Assembly: GCA_030425925.1 (NCBI GenBank)
Contig: JAUHZO010000008.1
Coordinates: 154,809-218,808 of the forward strand
Source: Alphaproteobacteria bacterium
GTDB lineage: Bacteria; Pseudomonadota; Alphaproteobacteria; Rhodobacterales; Rhodobacteraceae
DNA: 64,000 nt
Direction: 5' to 3'
Part shown: piece by piece, positions 39,281 to 47,316 of the stretch
How the letters are laid out: each line of letters opens with the position of its first letter
How positions within the stretch are numbered: the first letter of the stretch is position 1
Program-made: the position numbers and the translations under genes
The notes under the pieces: model-generated
What the model saw: only the letters and a program-made list of their open reading frames with translations
What the model was told of the DNA's origin: nothing
Database searches by the model: none

Positions 39281-41098
39281 ATGCCCAGACCGACATCCAA
39301 TCTGAACAAAACCGGCAATCCGCCCAGACGCAAGGCCCCGAACCAGACCATGTCCCTTGCAGGCACTCACATCCAGGCGGGCTTTGCAGCGCCGCATCGC
39401 GATTCCGAGATGCTGGAGATCGTGGGCTTCGTCGAGGATTTCGAGGAAGAGCTGGAACAGACGCTGGACCTGGTCACCCCCAATGCCGCGCTGCGCATGA
39501 CGCTCAGCCTGATGCGCGGGCATTTCGAGGGCCGCGTGGTCACGCCCACCTCGCTCATCGGGGCCAGCCGGGTGCCCTATGCCACCGCCAACCGCCGCCT
39601 GAAGGAGATGATCGAGGCCGGGCTGATCGAACAGCGCCCCCGCACCCGGTCGGGCAAGACCTATTCGCTGCATCCCAGCGAGTCGCTGATGGAAAAGTGG
39701 ATGCAGCTGGCCGGGCGGGTCCGCCGCATGGCCGAGGCGCGCTTTGGCGGCAGCGTGGCCAGCGCCGAGACCCGCGACTACTTCTTTGGCGGCAGCTATC
39801 TCGAAGCGCAGTCGATCCCGCCGCTGCAGGTGCTGACACAGCCGCTGAAGGCACCGGGGGGCGTGCGGGTGCTGGTGCATGGCGATCCCACGTTCATGGT
39901 GATGGAACAGCTCAAGCGGCAGTTCGAACAGGTGCTGGGCTGCCCCATCGTGCAGCGCGCCTTTTCCATCGACCGGCTGCGAGACGAGGCGTTGCGCAAT
40001 GCCGAACGCAAGGCCAGCCGCTACGACATCGTCGCGGTGGACCTGCCCTGGATCGGCGAGTTTGCGGAACGCGGCGTGCTGATGCCGCTGGACGAGGCGA
40101 TGGAGATCGCCCGCGTCGATCCGGCGGATTTCCACACCGCCGGCTGGAAGGCGGCGCATTGGGGCGGGCGGCCCTATGGCGTGCCGGCCCAGACCACGCC
40201 GGAACTGCTGTTCTATCGCCGCGATCTCTTTGCCGCCGAAGGGCTGGAGCCGCCCGCCACCACCGCCGCCCTGCTGGAGGCGGCCAAGCGGCTGCACAAT
40301 CCGCAACAGGGTCGCTTTGGCATCGCCTGGAACGCCGCGCGCGGCACGGCGCTGGGCCATACCGTGCTGATGACACTGGCCGATTTCGGCCAGCCGGTGC
40401 TGAACCTGCCACCCGTGGCCGGCGGGTTCGACACCTCTGAGCTGGCCGCTGGCCAGTACCGCCCGACCATCGACACCCCCGCAGGGCTGGCGGCGGCAGA
40501 ATTCCTGCTGGACCTGCTGCGCTATTCGCCGCCCGACATCCTGTCGATGTCGTGGTACGAACGTGTGCGCCCCTACGCGGCGGGGCGCATCGCCATGGCC
40601 TATGGCTATACCCTTCTGGCCCCGTATTTCGAGCTTGACCCCTCGTCGCCCGCCTGCGGCCAGACCGGCTATCTGCCGCATCCCGCCGGGCCGGGTGCGG
40701 CGCAGCTGGCACCGGTGGGGGGCTACGTTCTGGGCATCCCCGCCAACCTGCCGCCCGACCGTCTGCACGCCGCGACAGAGGCGCTGAGCGTCTTCACCAG
40801 CCCGCCGGCGCAGAAGCTCTACGTCCAGAACGGCAGCCGCACCAATCCGCGCTACTCTGTCGGGGCCGATCCCGAAGTGCGCCGCGCCTCGGCCATCTTC
40901 GAGGCCGTCGACGCCATGTCCTGGCGCGACGAACTGCAGTTCTGGCCGCGCCCGCCGGTGCCGCAGATCGGCGCGATCATCCAGATCTGCGGCGAGGAAT
41001 TCCACGACATGCTGCGCGGCATCGTACCGCCGCGCGAGGCGTTGGCCCGGGCCCAGACCCGCGCCGACGCGCTTTTCGAACCACTTGGGTATCCGTAA
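39281..41098 (+). CDS. Winged-helix regulator fused to an extracellular-type solute-binding protein
   Basis: 605 residues with no signal peptide. Residues about 55-165 form a helix-turn-helix/winged-helix region (LIGASRVPYATANRRLKEMI, then EAGLIEQRPRTRSGKTYSL). Residues about 185-600 are a full type II solute-binding protein of the MalE/UgpB class: DIVAVDLPWIGEFAERGVL, YGVPAQTTPELLFYRRDLF, GLEPPATTAALLEAAKRL and APVGGYVLGIPANLPP. The architecture implies a cytoplasmic ligand-sensing transcription factor. It faces the sugar transporter operon across the paired operator candidates and is followed by an SDR gene 14 bases later. A mis-exported binding protein is unlikely, given the N-terminal DNA-binding domain. 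Confidence 0.85.
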   Translation: MPRPTSNLNKTGNPPRRKAPNQTMSLAGTHIQAGFAAPHRDSEMLEIVGFVEDFEEELEQTLDLVTPNAALRMTLSLMRGHFEGRVVTPTSLIGASRVPYATANRRLKEMIEAGLIEQRPRTRSGKTYSLHPSESLMEKWMQLAGRVRRMAEARFGGSVASAETRDYFFGGSYLEAQSIPPLQVLTQPLKAPGGVRVLVHGDPTFMVMEQLKRQFEQVLGCPIVQRAFSIDRLRDEALRNAERKASRYDIVAVDLPWIGEFAERGVLMPLDEAMEIARVDPADFHTAGWKAAHWGGRPYGVPAQTTPELLFYRRDLFAAEGLEPPATTAALLEAAKRLHNPQQGRFGIAWNAARGTALGHTVLMTLADFGQPVLNLPPVAGGFDTSELAAGQYRPTIDTPAGLAAAEFLLDLLRYSPPDILSMSWYERVRPYAAGRIAMAYGYTLLAPYFELDPSSPACGQTGYLPHPAGPGAAQLAPVGGYVLGIPANLPPDRLHAATEALSVFTSPPAQKLYVQNGSRTNPRYSVGADPEVRRASAIFEAVDAMSWRDELQFWPRPPVPQIGAIIQICGEEFHDMLRGIVPPREALARAQTRADALFEPLGYP

Positions 41099-41112
41099 CA
41101 GGAGGAGAGACC

Positions 41113-41919
41113 ATGGACCCCGACCGCCTCAAGGGAAAGAACATCCTGATCACCGGCGCAGGCCGCGGCATGGGTGCCGCCAATGCCGAACACTTTGCCG
41201 CCCAGGGCGCAAATGTCTGCCTGGCCGATATCGATCTGGACACCGCGCAGGACACCGCAGACCGGATCAACGCCGCCGGCAACGGCAAGGCGATCGCGGT
41301 GCGCTGCGACGTGACGCAGCGGGCCGACAACGCCGCCGCCGTCGCGGCCGTGGTCGACGCCTTCGGGCTGATCAACGTCGCGCTGTTCAATGCCGGACTG
41401 AACAAGCCGCGCTTCTTCATGGACATCGACGAGGACAACTGGGACCTCATCATGAACGTGAACACAAAGGCGATGTGGCTGGGCATGCAGGAAACCGCCC
41501 GCCAGATGATCGCCCAGGGCAATCAGGACTATCCCTACAAGCTGATCAACGTGGGCTCCATCGCCTCGCGCAAGCCGCTGGTGGACGTCACCGTCTACTG
41601 CACCTCGAAATACGGCTGCCTGGCGCTGACGCATTGCGGCGCGCTTGGCCTGGCCGAGCACAACATCACCGTGAACGGCTATGCGCCGGGCGTGGTGGTC
41701 ACACCGCTCTGGGAACAGCTGGACAAGGACCTGGTGGATATCGGCTTCAAGGAGCGCGAGGGCCAGGCCTACGAGGACATCGTGCGGGACGCGCTGCAGA
41801 TCAAGCGCGTCTCCTATCCCGACGACATCAAGGGCACCGCGGCCTTCCTCGCCTCGTCCGACAGCGACTACATGACCGGGCAGATGATCCATATCGACGG
41901 CGGCTGGTGCATCCAGTGA
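41113..41919 (+). CDS. Short-chain dehydrogenase/reductase
   Basis: 268 residues. It has TGAGRGMGAANAEHFAAQG, ADIDLD (Asp favouring NAD), NAGLNKPRFF, catalytic Ser in NVGSIASRKP, YCTSK with Tyr and Lys, and SDYMTGQMIHIDGGW. GGAGGAGAG lies directly before the ATG, and the gene follows the fused regulator by 14 bases, so both share a transcript. Two related SDRs in one regulon suggest successive oxidations or an oxidation-reduction pair (epimerisation) of a polyol or sugar. Confidence 0.92.
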   Translation: MDPDRLKGKNILITGAGRGMGAANAEHFAAQGANVCLADIDLDTAQDTADRINAAGNGKAIAVRCDVTQRADNAAAVAAVVDAFGLINVALFNAGLNKPRFFMDIDEDNWDLIMNVNTKAMWLGMQETARQMIAQGNQDYPYKLINVGSIASRKPLVDVTVYCTSKYGCLALTHCGALGLAEHNITVNGYAPGVVVTPLWEQLDKDLVDIGFKEREGQAYEDIVRDALQIKRVSYPDDIKGTAAFLASSDSDYMTGQMIHIDGGWCIQ

Positions 41920-41928
41920 CCTTTACCC

Positions 41929-41952
41929 GGGGTGCGCCGCAGGGCGCGCCCC
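41929..41952 (+). terminator. Hairpin after the SDR gene
   Basis: Ten-base arms GGGGTGCGCC and GGCGCGCCCC (one G-T pair), loop GCAG, followed by ATTGTT. Probable terminator between the regulator-SDR unit and the next operon. Confidence 0.5.
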
Positions 41953-41956
41953 ATTG

Positions 41957-41971
41957 TTGCGGATTTTGCAA
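41957..41971. promoter_or_regulatory. LysR-type box before the peptide transporter operon
   Basis: TTGC-N7-GCAA, an inverted repeat that contains the T-N11-A pattern of LysR-family sites. It is 81 bases before the binding-protein start. The LysR gene at the far end of the operon (48574-49554) is the natural candidate to bind it. Confidence 0.4.
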
Positions 41972-42051
41972 TCTGCCATCGCATCATTGCACTTGCTGGA
42001 CGAATCCCGCCGGCCTAGCCTGACCCGGGTAGGAAAAGGGAGGTCCACCAC

Positions 42052-43575
42052 ATGAAAGCTTATACCTGTCTCGCCGCGACAGCGGCGACGCTCGCCGTCA
42101 TGGCCGCGGGAACGGCCGAGGCCGGGGCCGCCGACGACACCATGCGCGTTGCCTTTGCCGAGGAAATCCTGAACCTCGACTACAATTACACCACCAAGCG
42201 GGAATACATCATCCTGTCGGACCTGATCGACGAGGGCCTGTTCGACTACGATCCCGACAGCAACGAATACATCCCCTCGGTCGCCACCGGCTACACCTAT
42301 CTCGATCCCACCACCATCGAGGTCACCCTGCGCGACGGCGTGACCTTTCACGACGGATCGGCGCTGACCGCCGAGGACGTGGCCTATACCTACAACTTCG
42401 TCATCTCCGAACCCAGCGAGGCACAGGCCAAGGGCACGATCTCGCGCTGGCTGAAGGAGGTCGAGGTGATCGACGCCGGCACCGTGCGGTTCCACATGCT
42501 GGAGGAATACCCGCTGGCGGTGCGCGACATGGCCAACCGGGTGCAGCTGCGCAAGGCCGGCACCTATGACGCCGACCAGGCGGCCATGGCCACCAGCCAT
42601 GTCGGCCTTGGGCCCTACCGCGTGGTGTCGTTCGAGCCGGGCAAGGAAGTGGTGCTTCAGGCCTATGACGGCTATTTCGCCGACAGCCCCAAGCAGCCGG
42701 TCGCCATCGGCAATATCGTGATCCGCAACATCCCCGACCTGGGCACCCAGCAGGCCGAGCTGATGTCGGGCGGCATCGACTGGATGTTCAAGATGTCGCG
42801 CGATGTGGCCGAGGCGATGGGCGCGTCGCCCACCGTCGACCACGTCGTGTCCACCGATCTGCGAATCGGCTTCCTGATCCTCGACGCGTTCGGCCATACC
42901 GACGCCGAAGGCCCGCTGACCAACGTGACCGTGCGGCGCGCCATGAACCACGCCATCAATCGCCCCGAGATCGCCGAATTCCTGATGGGCGGCGGTGCGC
43001 AGCCGGTCTATGCCGCCTGTCACCCGGCTCAGTTCGGCTGCGACCAGAGCGTGGCGCGCTATGAATACGATCCCGAAAAGGCCCGCGCCCTGATGGCCGA
43101 GGCGGGCTATGCCGACGGCTTCCCGCTGGAGCTGTGGTCCTATCGCGACAAGCCCATCGCCGAGGCCGTGGTGGCGAACCTGTCGGATATCGGCATCGAC
43201 GTGTCGCTGCGCCATGTCAAGCTGGCCTCGCTGAACGAGGCCCGCGCCAATCGCGACATCGAGGCCTATTTCGGCACCTGGGGCTCGGGCGGCACACCGG
43301 ATTCGGCGGCGATCCTGCGCGTGCACTTCAACGACACCAGCGACCGCAACATGTCGAACAATCCCGAAGTGACCGAACTGGTGCTGGCTGCCGAGGTCAC
43401 CACCGACCAGGCCGAGCGCAAGCGGCTGTATTCCGAGGCGCTCTCGATCATCGCCGATCAGGCCTATTGGGTGCCCATGGTGTCCTATGCACAGAACTTC
43501 CTGGTGAATGCCGAGCTGGACTTCCCGGTCTATGCAGACGGCCTGCCGCGGCTCTACCGCGCCAGCTGGAAGTGA
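42052..43575 (+). CDS. ABC transporter substrate-binding protein, family 5 (peptide/opine type)
   Basis: 507 residues. The signal peptide (MKAYTCLAATAATLAVMAAG) is cut near AEAGAADD. The DppA/OppA-type body has DLIDEGLFDYDP, VTLRDGVTFHDGSALTAEDV, the GLGPYRVVSFEPGKEV region and a VRRAMNHAINRPEIA segment. AAGGGAGG precedes the ATG. It opens an operon binding protein-permease-permease-fused ATPase-lyase. Family 5 proteins bind peptides, opines, nickel chelates or aminopolycarboxylates, and the lyase downstream makes an N-substituted amino acid attractive. Confidence 0.92.
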   Translation: MKAYTCLAATAATLAVMAAGTAEAGAADDTMRVAFAEEILNLDYNYTTKREYIILSDLIDEGLFDYDPDSNEYIPSVATGYTYLDPTTIEVTLRDGVTFHDGSALTAEDVAYTYNFVISEPSEAQAKGTISRWLKEVEVIDAGTVRFHMLEEYPLAVRDMANRVQLRKAGTYDADQAAMATSHVGLGPYRVVSFEPGKEVVLQAYDGYFADSPKQPVAIGNIVIRNIPDLGTQQAELMSGGIDWMFKMSRDVAEAMGASPTVDHVVSTDLRIGFLILDAFGHTDAEGPLTNVTVRRAMNHAINRPEIAEFLMGGGAQPVYAACHPAQFGCDQSVARYEYDPEKARALMAEAGYADGFPLELWSYRDKPIAEAVVANLSDIGIDVSLRHVKLASLNEARANRDIEAYFGTWGSGGTPDSAAILRVHFNDTSDRNMSNNPEVTELVLAAEVTTDQAERKRLYSEALSIIADQAYWVPMVSYAQNFLVNAELDFPVYADGLPRLYRASWK

Positions 43576-43581
43576 CCCTGA

Positions 43582-43606
43582 CCGGCCCGGCCCCGTGCCG
43601 GGCCGG
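43582..43606 (+). other. Intercistronic hairpin
   Basis: Ten-base arms CCGGCCCGGC and GCCGGGCCGG, five-base loop, no T-tract, between binding-protein and permease genes. Such hairpins usually protect the upstream mRNA so that binding protein exceeds permease. Role inferred. Confidence 0.5.
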
Positions 43607-43635
43607 CCCCCTCGTTCGGGACGGGATCGCCTGAC

Positions 43636-44553
43636 ATGCTGAAATACATCCTGCAACGCGTGGCCCTGGCGCTGGCCGTGGCCGTGGTGCTGTCCTTTGT
43701 CACCTTCCTGCTGTTGAACTTCGCCACCGACCCCGCCTATGCCATCGCGGGCGAGGATGCCGAGCCCGAGGTGGTGGAGCAGATCCGCAAGACCTACGGG
43801 TTCGACCGCCCGGTGCTGGTGCGCTACGCGGAATGGGCGGGCGGCGTGCTGCGCGGCGATTTCGGCGAAAGCTATTACTGGAACAAGCCGGTGGCCGAAC
43901 TGGTGGCCGACCGCGCGCCGGTCACGCTGCTGCTGGCGGTGATGTCGCTTTCGGTGACGGTGGTGATCGCGCTGCCCCTGGGCATCGTCGCGGCGCTGAA
44001 CCCCAATTCCGCGCTGGACCGCATGGCCCTGGGCATCGCTGTCTCTGCCCAGGCGGTGCCGAATTTCTGGCTGGGCCTGATCATGATCATCCTGTTTGCG
44101 GTGCAATGGCGGCTGTTACCGGTCTCGGGCGACGCCACGCTGATGCATTTCGTGCTGCCCTCGATCGTGCTGGGCGCCAGTTCGGTGCCTGCCGTGATGC
44201 GCCTGACCCGCACCGGCATGCTGGACGTGATGGAAAGCGACTACATCCGCACCGCGCGCGCCAAGGGCTTTCGCGGCGCGGCTCTGGTGCGCCGGCACGC
44301 GCTGCGCAACGCGCTCCTGCCGGTGATCAGCGTTCTGGCGGTGCAGCTGGGGGCCAAGTTCTCGGGCTCGGTCATCACCGAGACGATCTTTGCCATCAAC
44401 GGGCTGGGCCGGCTGGCGCTGGAATCGATCCTCGGCTCGGACATACCCACGGTGCAGATCCTGATCTTTCTGTTCGCCATCGTCTTTGTGGCGATGAACC
44501 TGCTGGCCGACATCCTGAACGCCGCGCTCGACCCCCGCCTGAGGATCGCCTGA
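43636..44553 (+). CDS. ABC transporter permease (DppB type)
   Basis: 305 residues and six membrane segments. The N-terminal MLKYILQRVALALAVAVVLS and loop QIRKTYGFDRPVLVRYAEW are typical DppB features. The cytoplasmic coupling motif is DYIRTARAKGFRGAALVRRH, the EAA-type loop. The stop shares one base with the ATG of the next permease (TGATG). Confidence 0.93.
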   Translation: MLKYILQRVALALAVAVVLSFVTFLLLNFATDPAYAIAGEDAEPEVVEQIRKTYGFDRPVLVRYAEWAGGVLRGDFGESYYWNKPVAELVADRAPVTLLLAVMSLSVTVVIALPLGIVAALNPNSALDRMALGIAVSAQAVPNFWLGLIMIILFAVQWRLLPVSGDATLMHFVLPSIVLGASSVPAVMRLTRTGMLDVMESDYIRTARAKGFRGAALVRRHALRNALLPVISVLAVQLGAKFSGSVITETIFAINGLGRLALESILGSDIPTVQILIFLFAIVFVAMNLLADILNAALDPRLRIA

Positions 44554-45464
44554 TGACGCCGCCCACCGTTCAGACCGCGCCTGCCGCCGACATGCCCGAC
44601 CGCGCCCCCACCCCGCGCGAGATCCTGCGCCGCCGCGCGCTGCGGCACCGCGGCTTCCAGATCGGGCTGAGCATCCTGGTCGGGCTGCTGGTCGTGGCGC
44701 TGTTCGCGCCGCTGCTTGCACCGCACGACCCGTTCGCCCAGACCCTGTCGGCGCGGATGCTGCCGCCGGTCTGGGCCGACGGCGGGCGCTGGGACTACCC
44801 GCTGGGCACCGACCAGGTGGGCCGCGACTATCTCAGCCGGCTGATCTATGGCGCGCGGGTCTCGCTTCTTGTGGGGTTCGGTGCCGCCACCATCGGCATG
44901 GTCATCGGCGTCACGCTGGGGGTGCTGGCGGGCTATTTCGGCGGTGCCGTCGATCACGCCGTGAACTTTGTCCTGACCGCCCAGCTGGCGCTGCCCGGGC
45001 TGCTGCTGGCGATGGCGCTGGTGTTCATCATCGGGCCGTCGGTCTGGGTGGTGATCGGCATCGTCGGCGTGCTGCACTGGACCTATTACCTGGTGGTGAC
45101 CCGCTCGGCCACCATGCGCCTGCGCGAAATCGAGTTCGTCGCCGCCGCCAAGGCGCTGGGGGCGTCCCGCCGCCAGGTGCTGATCGGAGAGATCCTGCCC
45201 AACCTCGTGCCGCAGATCCTGGTGATCTTCACGTTCGAACTGGGGGTCGCGATCCTGGCGGAAAGCGCGCTCAGCTTTCTGGGCGTGGGCATCCAGCCGC
45301 CCACCCCGTCCTGGGGCCTGATGATCGCCGAGGGCAAGGAGGTGATGTTCTTCCGCCCCTGGCAGGTGGTGCTGCCCGGGATCGCGATCTTTCTGCTGGT
45401 GGTGGGTGCCAACCTGACTGGCGACGGCCTGCGCGACATCACCGCGCCGGAAGGGAGAACCTGA
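44553..45464 (+). CDS. ABC transporter permease (DppC type)
   Basis: 303 residues. DppC layout: a cytoplasmic N-terminus (PTPREILRRRALRHRGFQIG), LGTDQVGRDYLSRLIYGARVSL, the EAA loop FVAAAKALGASRRQVLIGEI, and SFLGVGIQPPTPSWG near the end. One base separates it from the ATPase gene. It partners the DppB-type permease. Confidence 0.93.
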   Translation: MTPPTVQTAPAADMPDRAPTPREILRRRALRHRGFQIGLSILVGLLVVALFAPLLAPHDPFAQTLSARMLPPVWADGGRWDYPLGTDQVGRDYLSRLIYGARVSLLVGFGAATIGMVIGVTLGVLAGYFGGAVDHAVNFVLTAQLALPGLLLAMALVFIIGPSVWVVIGIVGVLHWTYYLVVTRSATMRLREIEFVAAAKALGASRRQVLIGEILPNLVPQILVIFTFELGVAILAESALSFLGVGIQPPTPSWGLMIAEGKEVMFFRPWQVVLPGIAIFLLVVGANLTGDGLRDITAPEGRT

Positions 45465-45465
45465 G

Positions 45466-47316
45466 ATGGCGGAAACGGTGCTGGACGTCGAGGCGCTTTC
45501 GGTCACGCTCGACACCCCTTCGGGCCCGCTTGCCGCGGTGCACCATGTCAGCTTTGCGCTGGAGCGCGGCCAGTCGCTCGGGATCGTGGGCGAAAGCGGA
45601 TCGGGCAAGTCGATGACCGCGCTGGCGCTGATGAACCTGCTGCCGCGCAGCGCCACGCGGCAGGCGACACGGCTGCGCCTGCTGGACCACGACCTGACCG
45701 CCCTGCCCGACCGCCGCTTTGCGCAAGACCTGGCCGGGCAGCGCATCGGCATGATCTTTCAGGAGCCGATGACCTCGCTCAACCCGGTCTACACCATCGG
45801 CCGCCAGCTGACCGAAGGCGTCGTGCGGACCGGGCAGATGGACGCCGCCGCCGCGCGCCGACGGGCGCTGGAGATGATGGCGCGGGTGGGCCTGCCCGAT
45901 CCCGCCACCCGCTTTGACCAGTATCCGCACCAGTTCTCGGGCGGGCAGCGCCAGCGGGTGATGATCGCCATGGCGCTGATGGCCGAACCCGATGTGATCA
46001 TCGCCGACGAACCCACAACCGCTCTCGACGTCACGGTGCAGGCGCAGATCCTGCGGCTGATGGCGGACCTGCAGCGCGATCTGGGCATGGCGATGATCCT
46101 GATCACCCATGACCTGGGCGTGGTGGCGCAGACCGTGGACCGGGTGGCGGTGATGTATGCCGGCGAATTCGTCGAGACCGGCCAGGTGGCGCAGGTGCTG
46201 GGCGCGCCGCGCCATCCCTACACCGCGGCGCTGTTGCATGCCGCGCCGGAACCGGACGGCGCACGCCACCGGCTTGCCGCAATCCCCGGGCAGATCCGCC
46301 CGGTCTATGGCCAGCGCAGCGCCTGCGTGTTCGAAAACCGCTGTGCCCATGCCACGCCCGACTGCCGCGCCGGGCATCCCGGCCTGCGCGCCGCGGCCCC
46401 GGGCCACGCCTATCGTTGCGTGCTGCCGCCGCAGCCTCGTCCCGCCGCCGTGCAGCCGCAGCCGACCGGGCAGCCGCGCGACGTGGGCAGCGCCCCGCCG
46501 GTGATCTCGCTGACCGGGGTCAGCCGGGTCTTTGCCTCGCGCGCCACACCGTTTCACCGCCCGCACAGCCTGCGCGCGGTGGACCGCGTGGATCTCGACG
46601 TGCTGCCGGGCGAGACCTTTGCGCTGGTGGGGGAAAGCGGGTCGGGCAAGAGCACGCTGGCGCGGATGCTGCTGGGGCTCGACACCCCCAGCGAAGGCGA
46701 AATCCGCATTGATGGCCAGCCCGTTTCGGCGCTGCAGGGCGTCGACCGCGCGCGCCGCATCCAGCCGGTGTTTCAGGACCCGTATTCCTCGCTCAACCCG
46801 CGCCGGCGGATCGGCGAGATCATCGCCCAGCCCATGGCGCTGCACGGGCTGGGCAGCGCTGCAGAGCGGAGCCAGGCCGTGGAGGAGGTGATGGCGCGGG
46901 TCGGGCTGCCCGAGGCGTTCCGGCACAATTATCCCAACCAGCTGTCCGGCGGCCAGCGCCAGCGCGTGGCGATCGCCCGGGCGCTGATCCTGCGGCCCGA
47001 GATCCTCGTCTGTGACGAGCCAACCTCGGCGCTGGACGTGTCGGTGCAGGCGCAAATCCTCAACCTGCTGGCGGATCTGAAGGCCGAGATCGGGCTGACG
47101 CTGTTCCTGATCACCCACGATATCGGCGTCGTGCACCAGATCGCCGACCGGGTGGCGGTGATGCAGGCCGGCCGGATTGTCGAGCGCGGGCCCGCGGCCC
47201 GGGTGCTGCACAGCCCGGCCGAGGCATATACAAGAACGCTTCTGGCGGCGGTGCCCTCCATCGCGCGGGCGCTGGCGACCGGAGCGCAAGAACGGGGGCA
47301 ACCGGATGGGCACTGA
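45466..47316 (+). CDS. Fused double ATP-binding protein (DppD-DppF type)
   Basis: 616 residues with two complete nucleotide-binding domains. Domain 1 has GESGSGKSMTALALM, HQFSGGQRQRVMIAMAL and IIADEPTTALDVTVQAQIL. The oligopeptide-type C-terminal cysteine motif with CVFENRCAHATPDC follows. Domain 2 (from about residue 345) has GESGSGKSTLARML, NQLSGGQRQRVAIARAL and LVCDEPTSALDVSVQAQ. Fusion of the two usual subunits occurs in GsiA-like proteins. It overlaps the following lyase by 11 bases. Confidence 0.94.
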   Translation: MAETVLDVEALSVTLDTPSGPLAAVHHVSFALERGQSLGIVGESGSGKSMTALALMNLLPRSATRQATRLRLLDHDLTALPDRRFAQDLAGQRIGMIFQEPMTSLNPVYTIGRQLTEGVVRTGQMDAAAARRRALEMMARVGLPDPATRFDQYPHQFSGGQRQRVMIAMALMAEPDVIIADEPTTALDVTVQAQILRLMADLQRDLGMAMILITHDLGVVAQTVDRVAVMYAGEFVETGQVAQVLGAPRHPYTAALLHAAPEPDGARHRLAAIPGQIRPVYGQRSACVFENRCAHATPDCRAGHPGLRAAAPGHAYRCVLPPQPRPAAVQPQPTGQPRDVGSAPPVISLTGVSRVFASRATPFHRPHSLRAVDRVDLDVLPGETFALVGESGSGKSTLARMLLGLDTPSEGEIRIDGQPVSALQGVDRARRIQPVFQDPYSSLNPRRRIGEIIAQPMALHGLGSAAERSQAVEEVMARVGLPEAFRHNYPNQLSGGQRQRVAIARALILRPEILVCDEPTSALDVSVQAQILNLLADLKAEIGLTLFLITHDIGVVHQIADRVAVMQAGRIVERGPAARVLHSPAEAYTRTLLAAVPSIARALATGAQERGQPDGH

